NCBI RefSeq assembly: GCF_011397635.1
Contig: NC_064752.1
Span: 699,501 to 763,500 of the forward strand
Direction: 5' to 3'
Source: Epinephelus fuscoguttatus
Lineage: Eukaryota > Chordata > Actinopteri > Perciformes > Serranidae
DNA length: 64,000 nucleotides
Part shown: positions 32,937 to 45,098 of the stretch, in pieces
Position numbering within the stretch: the stretch's first letter is position 1
Layout of the letters: every line of letters begins with the position of its first letter
Translations under genes and position numbers: made by a program
The notes under the pieces: model-generated
What the model was told of the DNA's origin: nothing
The model's database searches: none
What the model saw: only the letters and a program-made list of their open reading frames with translations

Positions 32937-33469
32937 ATTAAAGCTGCAAGCAGCGTTGGGAGGGACCTCGGCCCCCCGCCATCGTCCCCCCACGCCGTCA
33001 TCTCCCAGCTCAAGTTGTGTACATAAGCCATGTGACCTAATGAAACTTTGACGTGTGTGATGATCAAACAACACATCCATATTCAATTGAAATCATGTGA
33101 CCTAGTGAAAGCTTGAGTGATATGTACCGGCTGTTGAGAGGGTCTAAGTGCAGCAAACAGAAACAAATATATACTAAGACCTACAAATGTTGAATTAATA
33201 TCTGATTGTATACATATGTGACACTAATCATATGTGTATTATAACAGTAGAAGTATGACACACACAGACACAGACGGCCAAGTTAACGACATGCAGAGAG
33301 GGAGAGAAGGGAGAAAGAGGACAGAGGGGGGAGAAAGAGAGACAGAGAGAGAGAGAGGGGGACAGGGAGTGGAGTGTGTGTGTGTGTGTGTATGTATGTG
33401 TGTGTAATTGTGTCGCTAAAAATTACAAATTATGAGCTGCAGGTTGCTTTAAGGTTACATTATTATTTT

Positions 33470-33509
<40 letters not shown>

Positions 33510-34417
33510 TCCTCTCTTTCTCTCTTTATCTCTCTCTCCCTGTCGTTCTCTCTCATACATACACCCACAATGAATATTTGGTATGTATACTCTGACTTGG
33601 AGTTAAAAATCAAAAAAAATTTTTAATATTTTTATGGTTGTTTTTCAACAAAGACAAAAAGTCCTGAGGGGAACAGTGTGTATTTTTATTGAAAAATAGA
33701 AACTGCCCCAAAAATGATAATGCATCAAAATTGGTGTTGTTATTTATCATTCACATATCACAGACTGTGATAAATAAACTAAACAAATCCATCCAACATT
33801 TATTATAAAGTTAATCTTAATTCATGTTTTTTCATTAAAGTAACAGTGACTTCATGTAAATAAAATGGCAAATATATTGTGAAAATCCTCAAAAGGAATG
33901 AATATTAGATATGCATAATCTGAATACAAGTTGCTTAAAAGATTTAAGCAAAAAAATGTAGAGAAATATGTTAATATTTAATATTTTTCTGTGTTCACAC
34001 CGTTCCGAAGGGGACAGGTGTGATTATTTATGAGGGGCCCGCAGGGTTAAAAATGCAAGTTTCTTATGAAGGTGGTGTGAGCTTATAATTTGAAACTTGT
34101 AGACACAAGCCATGTGACCTAATGAAACTTTGACATGTGTGATGATCAAACAACACATCCAAATTCATTTGAAATCATGTGACCTAGTGAAAGCTTGAGT
34201 GATGTGTACCGGCTGCTTTGAGGATCTAAGTGCAGCAAACAGACACAAATATATACTAAGACCTACAAATGTTGAATTAAAATCTGATTGTATACATATG
34301 TGACACTAATAATATGTGTATAATAACACTAGAAGTATGACACACACAGACAGACAGACATAGACGGCCGAGTTCTCAACATGCAGAGAGTGAGAGACGA
34401 GAGATAGAGGACAGAGG

Positions 34418-34462
<45 letters not shown>

Positions 34463-35072
34463 GAGAGAGAGGGGATAGGGAGTGGAGTGTGTGTGTGTGT
34501 GTGTGTGTGTGTGCATGTGTGTGTGTGTGTGTGTGTCTCTGTGTATCTGTGTGTGTCTGTGTCTGTCTGTGTGTGCCATACTTCTACTGCTATTATAGAC
34601 ATATGATTATTGTCATATGTATACCATCAGATATTAATATATACTTCCCACATGTTGTACCACAATAGCCAGAATCATAAGTAAAACTCAATTTTAAAAA
34701 CTGTAAAGGGTTCTTATGAAGGTGGTGATCGTATATTTTGAAAGCTGTAGACATAAGCCATGTGACCTAATGAAACTTTGACATGTGTAATGATCAAACA
34801 ACACATACATATTCACTTGAATTCATGTGACCTAGTGAAAGTTTGAGTGATGTGAACTGGCTGCTTTGAGGATCTAGGTGCAGCAATCACACACAAATAT
34901 ATACTAGTTAATGTCAGTGGAGAAAGTGAGCAGGACTACATATATTCCCATTCTTCATGAGTTAAAAGACTTTCACCAGGACATCTTGTATTTACAGGTT
35001 TTTGGTATCAGGCATTTCTTTCAGAGTTTTAGGAATGAGTTTGGTAAATGTTATACTGTCATGTCTGTGTGA

Positions 35073-35114
<42 letters not shown>

Positions 35115-37119
35115 CACTCTGGTTTGCTATGTAAACATTATACTGCAAATATAACAATGCATAACTACAAACAAAATTTTAACACAATACCAGAACATTA
35201 CCATGGAAAAATCATGAATTATAAAGGACAGTGAATAACAAAAGACAATGATTTTTACAAAGACTCATCAGTTATTAAACAAAATAGCTTGTAATTTTTC
35301 ATATATCATTTCCTCAAAGAAATAGATTCTTTCCTATGATTGACTTGCACTTGAAATTATGTAATTTGCTCTAACCCTCCACGTCAATCACTTGAATTAA
35401 GAGAAATCAAATTAGTGCAAATAAATGGAAATACATTTATGGTTATTTTTACAATAATTTAAAACCTCTTCATCTGTTAAAAGCTTGGGTATACAACTAA
35501 TGTATGCAATCATTGTCAAGCTCAATGTCACATGTAAAGGGTGCTTTTGAAGGTATTGTGAGCTTATATTTCGAAAATTCCTCACACATCACACTATCCA
35601 GGCACCGCTGTGATAGAAGTCAACCGAGACACTGGAGCACAAAGGCTCTGGAGAAGAGGCCGAGTTACTGACATGCAGTATGGCCGAGTTAGTGACATGC
35701 AGTAACAGGACACGAGACAGAGAGATGGGGGGACAGGGAGGGAGAGAGAGTGTTTGCTGACATTTTGACATATCTCACATGTTTACATACTTCCTGTTTT
35801 TGGCAGAGGGAGTTACAGATTGCACTCAGTATACATAGTGTTGTATGCATCAAAAAGACTACATTTAATTTTTCTGTCAATTACATCAAAAGAAAGGTGT
35901 TTGATGAGACTACTGTGTTGTTGAATGTAACATTTCCTCAAAGATGTATATTCTTTCCTGATGTTTGTAACACTGTTACTGACTTGTACTTGAAATGAGG
36001 TGATTTACTGCAATCCTCCAGGTCAGTCTCTTGGTTTCAGAGACATAAAATTGATAAAATACATGGAAATACTTTTAAGGTCATTTTTAAAGTAATTTAA
36101 AACCTCATGTGTGTGTGACCACACACATACACACTTCACTCTGACACACAGACTGTCAGAGTGAAGCCTTTGTTATGCTAATTAAGGACTGCATGCAGCT
36201 CACACACAGAGCAGAATGGCTTGAAACTTTCTCAAACAAATCCTTCCAGATGCCAAACCGTGGGTCCCATCTTCAATCTGAAAACATCACCAGATAGATA
36301 AATTTGTTCTGAACGCAAACATATAAAGCTTGTATGTCTATGGACTGAAAAATGTCACCTTAATCACAAGTTTACAGTGTGTTGGTCCTCATCTTTTCTT
36401 CCAGAGATCATCATGAGGAGTTGTGTCCTGCACCTTCTAACGCTTCTAAAATCCAAACCGTTCAAGTTATGACAAAGTCCTTCACAAGTAATGTTCAGCA
36501 GGGGTAGAGCTGTAATTTGTGCAAGTTTGAAGCAGTTATGATAAACGGTTTAGGAGCAAATAATTTTTGTTCGACAGAATTTGTCAAAAACGTCATCTTA
36601 CATTCAAATAACAACAGCGCACTTCCTGTTGGAGTTAGGTCAGGGGTTGCAGCGCGACATTTGTAGGTCTTGATGAGACGAACGAGACAGTTTTGGTTTG
36701 GTCTTTCTAAGTGGTTCCTACCCGTCACAGCGGGCATTTTCGTGGGTCCAGGTGGCACAACAAATCCTCAGGAGGGTTGGGAGCACATCACCTGTAACAC
36801 GCCATTATATCCAAACCATTTGAGGATTGAAAAAGTTACGCACAATAATTGATAAGGACACGTTGAAGTTTTTTGTTATACTAATTAAGGACTGCATGCA
36901 GCTCACACACAGAGCAGAATGGCTTGAAACTTTCTCAAACAAATCCTTCCAGATCCCAAACCATGGGTCCCATCTCCAATCTGAAAACATCACCAGATAG
37001 ATAAATTTGTTCTGAACGCAAAAATATAAAGCTTGTATGTCTATGGACTGAAAAATGTCACCTTAATCACAGGTTTACAGTGTGTTGGGAGGGAGAGAAG
37101 GGAGAAAGAGGACAGAGGG

Positions 37120-37158
<39 letters not shown>

Positions 37159-38690
37159 TGTGTCTGTCTGTGTCTGTCTGTGTGTGCCATACTTCTACTG
37201 CTATTGTAGACATATGATTATTGTCATATGTACACCATCAGATATTAATATATACTTCCCACATGTTGTACCACAATAGCCAGAATCATAAGTCAAACTC
37301 AGTTTTAAAACAAGTCAAACTCAATTTTAAAAACTGTAAAGGGTTCTTATGAAGGTGGTGTGAGCGTATATTTTGAAAGCTGTAGACATAAGCCATGTGA
37401 CCTCATGAAACTTTGACATGTGTGATGATCAAATCAAACCTCTGTCGTTTTTATATTTATTTGTTTTAATAACACTATGCACAAGGACCAGACTGTCAGT
37501 CTGTCAGATCAGCTCTGAAATGTTTAATGCTCATAATATGTAGGTCTTATTGTTTACATTTTAAAAATCTTTATGACACTTCAAAGACGTACTATCAATG
37601 ACTAATAATCTCTATCAATGATGTTATTAGTCACACTGATGGAACATAATTCCTATAGCCTAATATTGCAAATTATTTGTTAATATTTCTGAGTGAGCAA
37701 TGGTGCAACATTGCAGAGTCTTTAAATTTACTACATCTGTAACTGAAATACTGTCACTGAATGCTGTTGAGTCAAGAAACAAATATCGATCAATCAATCA
37801 ATCAATATCACAAATCACAATTTGCCTCACAGGGCTTTACAGCATACAACATCCCTCTATCCTCAGGACCCCATGAGACAGAAGGGGAGAAAGAGAGAGA
37901 GATGCAGGAGAGATGATCATGACAGTAGCTTACAACAACATTAATGAAAGCAATAATATTAAAATTATAATTCTAGCAATTGTGGTACAATATGTTGAAT
38001 TAATATCTGATAGTATACATATGTGACAATAATCATATGTGTATAATAACAGTAGAAGTATAACACACACAGACATAGACGACCGAGTTAGACATGCAGA
38101 AAGGGAGAAAAGGGAGAAAGAGGACAGAGGGGGGAGAGAGAGAGAGACAAAGAAAGAGAGAGGGGGGGTGCAGGGAGTGGAGTGTGTGTACAATATGTTG
38201 AATTAATATCTGATTGTATACATATGTGACACTAATCATATGTGTATAATAAAAGATAAACGGTGTAGGAGGAGATGTTTTTTTAAAGGAATTTCTTTAT
38301 TTTAGGAAAAATCTTACTTTGAAAGGAAATAGCTCACTTCCTGTTGGATTTAGGTCAAAGGTGCGAGTGCGTGATTTGTAGGTCTTGATGAGACAAACAC
38401 GGCTGTTTTGGTTTGATCTTGCTACGACGTTCCTACTGGCTGTAGCGGCCACTTTAGTGGTCTAGACTGATAGGTGGCGCTAGAGAGCCCATTTTGGCAC
38501 TTTTCAGATTAATTTTTTCATTTTATAAAATTTTTCGCCAGTCCTGACATGCGTGCCAATTTTGGTGAGTTTTTGAGCATGTTCAGGGGGTCAAATTCCA
38601 GTTTAAAGTGGCGGTGGATGAAAGAAAGAATAATAATAAACGCACCAAAAACAATAGGGTCCTCGACCTTCAGCCGAGGTCCCTAATGAA
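32937..38690. repeat. Dispersed teleost repeat (AATTAAAGCTGCAAGCAGCG family), internally duplicated
   Basis: It starts ATAATTAAAGCTGCAAGCAG and ends AAACAATAGGGTCCTCGACC, termini I recall from a very abundant unclassified fish repeat. Inside, a block with GCCATGTGACCTAATGAAAC recurs at about 33030, 34110, 34757 and 37390, and a 200-bp block (GGACTGCATGCAGCTCACAC...) at about 36187 and 36888. (GA)n, (GT)n and (CA)n tracts lie near 33474-33503, 34422-34540, 35074-35111, 37119-37156 and 38130. No gene is present. Confidence 0.65.
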
Positions 38691-39495
38691 AAAATGACTT
38701 ATTCTGACTGGTTAGGATTTAAAAAGACAAAACGGATCTGTATTTGGTATTTTTTTATTTTTTAGTATTAGTCATGACTTAGTCCAGTTTAGGATTTTCA
38801 TCTTAAACAATTACAAATATGGTGTTATGCTGTGATTTAACTGTAGTTGTGGCTGCATGCTGGATTTTTTTCTGATTTCAACTTTGGTCTTGTAACCAGA
38901 TGCAGCAGAAAATCCTTGGTGACATTCAGACAGCATGGAGCTGGGTAAACAGTCACCAAGGTTTATTCCGTGAGGAGGTGATGGAGCCTGGTATTCTCCA
39001 GATGGACCATGCCAATCAGCTGCAGACGCCCTAGAAGGAGAATCAGATGAATCCAAGAATGGCACTTCTTCTCCTGTCTTCAGAATGCATGTTTTACCCC
39101 TTTTAAATATTTATATTATTTGATTAACGTTATTGTTATTACACATATTGTTATTGTTTTTATTTGTTGTTCAATAAAAAACAAACAAAAAAACAATCTA
39201 GTGATCCCCTTAATTTTGATAACATTAAAAAAGTATCTCAGGTTACATTTGATTATGATAAATACATATTAAAATATATTACTTTTTTCATAATTTAATG
39301 AATAATTAAGGTAATTTAAAGTTTTGATAGGTATTGACTGTTACTTTGTGAAACGTGTCAATCTTGTATTTCATAAGACCATAACCAAAGATTAAGTTCA
39401 TTGTGTTCATCCCTGCATTTCACCACATTTATTATGGTTTATTGTCCCTCTTTGGACACCGTAGGAGTGGGTGGTGTCAAAATTTTGACTCCACC
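38691..39495. other. Remaining interior of the composite element
   Basis: AT-rich DNA with no supported exon. The short minus-strand frame at 38811-39065 has no recognised domain. Confidence 0.35.
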
Positions 39496-41412
39496 CACAT
39501 TGAGGTCTGCAGGCCTGCAATCAGGGGCTTCTCAAGGACGGAGGGGAGCCATGCAGGGGCACGTCCAGAGTATTCTCTGGTAGGGGGCACAGAGGGTAAC
39601 AACAGTGAATCTGGGGGGGCACTCTAAAGTAACAAAAATGAAGGCTGCCACTGACGTCTCTCTTCAATATTTTGACTGTTTTTTTCCAACCCGCGGGTCC
39701 CGCATTTATGAAATAATTTGATCTGCTCCATCCCGCCCGCACAACCACATCTATTTTCACAACCCGCCACCTAGCTTATCACAGTAATTGCACTTCACGT
39801 AGACAATGCTGCTGTCGTCTGCTGCACTAACTACCTCACAGAAATTATCCTTAACATGAGATTTAGCAGCTTGGCCTTCTTTTCTTTTAACTCTGTACTC
39901 TCCCGATAGTAATCTTTAACTCACTTCCTCTTCCATCTTCACCGCTTCATTGATTCTGGTTTGTTGTGGCTGCTGCTTGGCGGATACTCGAATATTGGTT
40001 TCTGTGGGTAGGTATTCGTTATGAAAATTTGGTATTCGATATTCTTTTTTTTTTTTTTTTAAACATATTTTTTTGGTGCTAAATGTAGTCTTTTTGTTGT
40101 TGGTTAATGTAGGTTATCAATAAAAATCAAAACTTTTAAATTGCATTGTTAAAAATGTGAAAATATAGTATCGCCTACCAACGGAGCTTGTGTGCACGGC
40201 AGGCTTGAGCGCATCCGTCTGAGGCTGTGGATCAATGCCAAGTTTAACCACTTTATCACTATTCCCTCTAACTTGTAGCTGTCTTCTCCTTATCTTTTGA
40301 ATTTAATATGAATTATGGAACCGTTTTTGTCAACGTTAGTTTCCCCCATTTTGAACAATAAATTATTGTTTAAAGTTTCGACAAGTTTCTTTTGGAGTGC
40401 GTGACACAAGTGTGTTTTGAAAACAACCGTGGACTGTCACCTGCTCAACGCATCAGTACCTTGGGATGCCGTGACAGTAATAGCCAATAATGTCAAAATA
40501 TCATTTACAGACCGATTTAACAGACGATCACTGCTGCCCGACCCGCAGGTCCATTTGCGGGTCCCGCAGGTTACGGGTCGACCCGCGCATCACTACTCAG
40601 CTCAGTCTATAAGGCTGTACACAACAGTAAGGCTATAGACATTATATTCTATTCAGGCCGGCAGAACCAGCAGCGCATCGGCTCTACAGTGCACGGCACT
40701 GCTGATTAACCATTTTATTGCAGCACAGAGTGTCTGCCAGCAACCAGTTACTTGCAGAGGCTTCTTACAACTTGTTTCAACGGTTCCCATTTAATCAGAG
40801 GACAAATTAAACAGGATGACTAGCCAATGTGAAAATCAAAAGAAAGCATAGAATAATGTACTGAAGGAGACTGTTGTGCCATCACATTATTTTGTGGTTT
40901 GAGAGCAAAGATCCGGTCGCCGCTGTGCAAAACTCCGCAATACAATTAGGTCCGAAAAAACCCAGAGTCCACCCTCCCGTTACGTAACATGTATTTACCT
41001 AACCTACAACAGTTTTGTTAACAAGTAGGCTATATCCGACATATTTAATCTTTAAAGACCTGCCCCACCAATAAAGTGAACATTTCTTGACCTGACCCAA
41101 CCCGACCCGTGAGACCTGTGGGTTGCGGGTCTTGCCCGCGCATCACTAGTGTGCGTGTGTATGTGTGTTTTGGGGCGAAACTCCGCCGTGCATGATACAG
41201 AGAGCAAAGGAGGAGGATTCAGGCCAATCAGGACTCTCTCCGGCAGCCATTCTCGCCTCTAAACTTTTCGCTATGCTCTCACTCTCGCCAGCTCTAGCAC
41301 GCCTGTGGTGTAGTATACTGTACCAGTATACTGTACAGCCCTACTATTTTCTTTATTTACTACACAGAACACTAGGATGTTTGTTGTACAGAGTTGATTT
41401 AAGAGTCTTACA

Positions 41413-42235
41413 GGGGATTTATGGTTGTGCGTAAACCCTACTTACCTTCGCCATTGTGAGAATTTTTACCTGTGCAGTATTGTGTCTGTGTCTCTCTGCA
41501 GTTACACCTCTGAAACGCTAGATGGCAATGGAGGTTTTTGATAAGTGCTGTTAAGTTTAGTTGATTCAAAACACACAGTAAACACACATTAAACATGGCT
41601 TAATAGAGACAGTTTCAAACACAAATCAGCTTCACTATAACTCGCAGCATTCACAGACAAACACTTGTCTTTATCTGGACACATTTTCCCCGCAAATACA
41701 ACATGCTAACGTTATTAGCACAAGCCTATGGCATTTTACATTGTATACATTAGCTTAGTGGCTAGCTGATTTTTCCTCTACTCATATGAAACCAGGGACA
41801 ACAGCAACATGTAACAAAGGTAATGGCACACAGTTTGGCTCCATTACAGCTCACAAGATTCATCGTCAAAACATCTGTCACACTAAACACGTTTCCAAAA
41901 AAATACAACATGCTAATGTTATTAGTACCAGCCTATGGCATTCTACATTGTATTCGTTAGCCCAGTGATGAGCAGAAATTTCCTCTTCTCATATTAAACC
42001 TGGATAAATCCCAAAGTATATATCCATTAAGGATAAATCACACACAAGACTTAAAATGCTATTTTAGTGGAGGCTTTATTGTCTTCACAATTTATTGTTT
42101 CTTATCTGTGAAATTAAAGTAAATCAAAGCTTTGTTTCCACTGAAGGAAATGGTTTCAGCTTACAGAGACAGACAGGAAGTCTGCGTCACTGCAGAACAT
42201 ATTACAATTCTGGGGAGGTGCACATTACGCTTAGT
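41413..42235 (+). mobile_element. Element H, copy 4 (right end missing)
   Basis: It runs from GGGGATTTATGGTTGTGCG through CTCTGCAGTTACACCTC, CATGGCTTAATAGAGACAG and TTAGCACAAGCCTATGGCAT to GGGGAGGTGCACATTACGC. The terminal GTATAAATCC end is lost. Confidence 0.65.
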
Positions 42236-42389
42236 CAGTGATTGATGATGTTACGCAAATTCAGTGACGGAGCCACTTCCTTTGTCCTTTTTCCAAAATA
42301 AAGGCCTCCATGAGTTCAGCACACAGTCCAGTCATACAAGGTTTCAGCTTTGCTTCCGTTTTAACATGCTGTGGTGGTAAAGAGCTTTA

Positions 42390-44615
42390 TGGCCGGTATA
42401 CACTGTGCGATTTTGGGCTGTCCCAGACGAAAGATGACCATCGTGGGAGAAACGTGGTGATATATTTGGTCGTGGCTCTAAAACGGTGGTCTTACGTCAC
42501 ACTGTGAGACAGGTTCAAGGACGGCCGATGTCAACGTCTTGCAACCAAAGATAACCTGAGATAAAATTCAGACGGTGGCAGAAATTTAGGATGACTATCT
42601 CACAGTGTGACAGCTGCTACGACCTACGTCTACTAATCAACCAATAGAAATGCAGCAGGAAATGACACAATGGTCCCCACGACACCGGCGCTAAACCCAA
42701 ACAAATGATCGCTTGCCATGGAGGTAAAACGAACAAAAAGAAGTCTGGGGAACTCCCAGAAAGAGGAAAGTTTGGTGGAGCCCATGGTGGTGCAGATGGA
42801 TGACGTACGCTGATGCGGTGCATGCTGATGACGTTGCATATTGACGTACAGTACAGGCCAAAAGTTTGGACACACCTTCTCATTCAATGCTTTTTCTTTA
42901 TTTTCATGACTATTTACATTGTAGATTCTCACTGAAGGCATCAAAACTATGAATGAACACATGTGGAGTTATGTACTTAACAAAAAAAGGTGAAATAACT
43001 GAAAACATGTTTTATATTCTAGTTTCTTCAAAATAGCCACCCTTTGCTCTGAATACTGCTTTGCACACTCTTGGCATTCTCTCTCTTCAAGAGGTAGTCA
43101 CCTGAAATGGTTTCCACTTCACAGGTGTGCCTTATCAGGGTTAATGAGTGGAATTTCTTGCTTTATCAATGGGGTTGGGACCATCAGTTGTGTTGTGCAG
43201 AAATCAGGTTAATACACAGCCGACAGCCCTATTGGACAACTGTTAAAATTCATATTATGGCAAGAACCAATCAGCTAACTAAAGAAAAACGAGTGGCCAT
43301 CATTACTTTAAGAAATGAAGGTCAGTCAGTCCGGAAAATTGCAAAAACTTGAAATGTGTCCCCAAGTGGAGTCGCAAAAACCATCAAGCGCTACAACGAA
43401 ACTGGCACACATGAGGACCGACCCAGGAAAGGAAGACCAAGAGTCACCTCTGCTTCTGAGGATAAGTTCATCCGAGTCACCAGCCTCAGAAATCGCAAGT
43501 TAACAGCAGCTCAGATCAGAGACCAGATGAATGCCACACAGAGTTCTAGCAGCAGACCCATCTCTAGAACAACTGTTAAGAGGAGACTGCGAATCAGGCC
43601 TTCATGGTCAAATAGCTGCTAGGAAACCACTGCTAAGGAGAGGCAACAAGCAGAAGAGATTTGTTTGGGCCAAGAAACACAAGGAATGGACATTAGACCA
43701 GTGGAAATCTGTGCTTTGGTCTGATGAGTCCAAATTTGAGATCTTTGCTTCCAACCGCCGTGTCTTTGTGAGACGCAGAAAAGGTGAACGGATGGATTCC
43801 ACATGCCTGGTTCCCACTGTGAAGCATGGAGGAGGAGGTGTGATGGTGTGGGGGTGTGACACTGTTGGGGATTTATTCAAAATTGAAGGCACACTGAACC
43901 AGCATGGCTACCACAGCATCCTGCAGCGACATGCCATCCCATCCGGTTTGCGTTTAGTTGGACGATCATTTATTTTTCAACAGGACAATGACCCCAAACA
44001 CACCTCCAGGCTGTGTAAGGGCTATTTGACCAAGAAGGAGAGTGATGGAGTGCTGCGGCAGATGACCTGGCCTCCACAGTCACCGGACCTGAACCCAATG
44101 GAGATGGTTTGGGGTGAGCTGGACCGCAGAGTGAAGGCAAAGGGGCCAACAAGCGCTAAACACCTCTGGGAACTCCTTCAAGACTGTTGGAAAACCATTT
44201 CAGGTGACTACCTCTTGAAGCTCATGGAGAGAATGCCAAGAGTGTGCAAAGCAGTAATCAGAGCAAAGGGTGGCTATTTTGAAGAAACTAGAATATAAAA
44301 CATGTTTTCAGTTATTTCACCTTTTTTTGTTAAGTACATAACTCCACATGTGTTCATTCATAGTTTTGATGCCTTCAGTGAGAATCTACAATGTAAATAG
44401 TCATGAAAATAAAGAAAACGCATTGAATGAGAAGGTGTGTCCAAACTTTTGGCCTGTACTGTACGTCGTAACCTGCGATTCAGTAGTAAACAGCCATCGT
44501 ACAATCTGCACACATCAAACTTGACGTCGTACCAAAGTTTATTAGATCCATGTCTCACAGTGTGTCATGCAATAGTCTTATAAGATTGCTAAAATCGTAC
44601 AGTGTATAGAGGGCA
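42390..44615. mobile_element. Harbinger-like MITE with TTA target duplication, split by Tc1-A
   Basis: The left end TGGCCGGTATACACTGTGCG and inverse right end TGCCCTCTATACACTGTACG share most bases and run on into CGATTTT. TTA flanks both sides (42387-42389 and 44616-44618), the target duplication typical of PIF/Harbinger. Without Tc1-A the element is about 611 bp and noncoding; it also has CACAGTGTGA subterminal motifs. Confidence 0.75.
42849..44461 (+). mobile_element. Tc1-A, Tc1/mariner element with broken transposase
   Basis: It starts CAGTACAGGCCAAAAG, ends with its inverse, and is flanked by TA (42847-42848 and 44462-44463). The inverted repeats are about 250 bp long and reach into the 3' coding end. 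The transposase region 43257-44298 has the N-terminal paired-like HTH, the DESKF, DNDPKH and NPMEMVW motifs (D, D, E kept), but also a TGA at codon 32, a 2-nt deletion near 43591 and a 9-nt deletion near 43857. Inactive. Confidence 0.93.
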
Positions 44616-44752
44616 TTACACAATGATTGACATTACCACAAGTTAATGACCACTAGGGGGACACACGGGGTGGCTAGTCAGATTACAGGGGGGGCAGGTG
44701 CCCCGTGCCCCCATGGAAGCTCTGCCTCTGGAGCCATGACTGACTGTACTTT

Positions 44753-45057
44753 ACTACTGGGCGGCAGTAGCTCAGTCCATAGGGACCAAAATATGGAGCG
44801 TGGACTAGTGGCTGGAGAGGTGCCAGTTCACCTCCTGGGCACTGCCGAGGTGCCCTTGAGCAAGGCACCGAACCCCCAACCGCTCAGGGCGCCTCACCAA
44901 GGGCAGCCCCCTCACTCTGACATCTCTCCACCTTGTGCATGTATAGGTCCTGTTTGTGCATGTGTGTGTCTTTCGGACCTGTGTGTTAATGACAAAAAGA
45001 GTGAAAACATTGAATTTCCCCTCAGGGGGATTAATAAAGGAAATAAACTTAACTTAA
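44753..45057 (+). mobile_element. tRNA-derived SINE in the TRIM copy 2 intron
   Basis: It is flanked by ACTTT (44748-44752 and 45058-45062), and its removal restores the intron TGACTGTACTTTCTGTCTGC of copies 1 and 3. The head GCGGCAGTAGCTCAGTCCAT resembles a tRNA A box and GTGCCAGTTCACCTCC a B box. The tail is AATAAAGGAAATAAACTTAA. It ends 24 nt before the splice acceptor of the coding exon. Confidence 0.85.
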
Positions 45058-45098
45058 ACTTTCTGTCTGCTGTGTTTTCAGCTTCACTCAGAGACGAA

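Larger units (their letters stand above)
31645..39517. mobile_element. Large composite element with 22-bp inverted ends
   Basis: The left end (31645-31666, starting CAGGCCCGCAGACCTCAATG) and right end (39496-39517) are inverse repeats with 21 of 22 matches. The left end begins exactly where TRIM intron homology stops. No short target duplication is visible directly outside; instead GGAGGGGAGCCATG of the TRIM intron occurs before the left end and again at 39540-39553. The interior holds a MADF-domain exon, a GC-rich TIR element and a 5.7-kb dispersed repeat (separate entries). Confidence 0.55.
39554..44730. mobile_element. hAT-type insertion with perfect 8-bp target duplication
   Basis: GAGCCATG flanks both sides (39546-39553 and 44731-44738). 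The ends are CAGGGGCACGTCCAGAG and, inverse, CAGAGGCAGAGCTTCC, CAG-type termini as in hAT elements. The target sequence is the intron of TRIM copy 2. At 5.2 kb, much of it is nested material: hAT-like CCCGCGGGTC-type repeats (39690, 40530-40600, 41095-41145), H copy 4, and a Harbinger-like element with Tc1. No hAT transposase is recognisable. The two ends could belong to different hAT families, so a composite origin is possible. Confidence 0.65.

Noticed and set aside
31645-39517. Composite element as a Maverick/Polinton-type giant transposon
   Set aside because: No polymerase, integrase, ATPase or capsid genes, and ends do not start with AG or show a 6-bp duplication.
44646-45098. N-terminal 151-codon extension of TRIM copy 2 as real coding sequence
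   Set aside because: It translates hAT end, SINE and intron, is absent in the other copies, and the acceptor and MASRSEED start are conserved.
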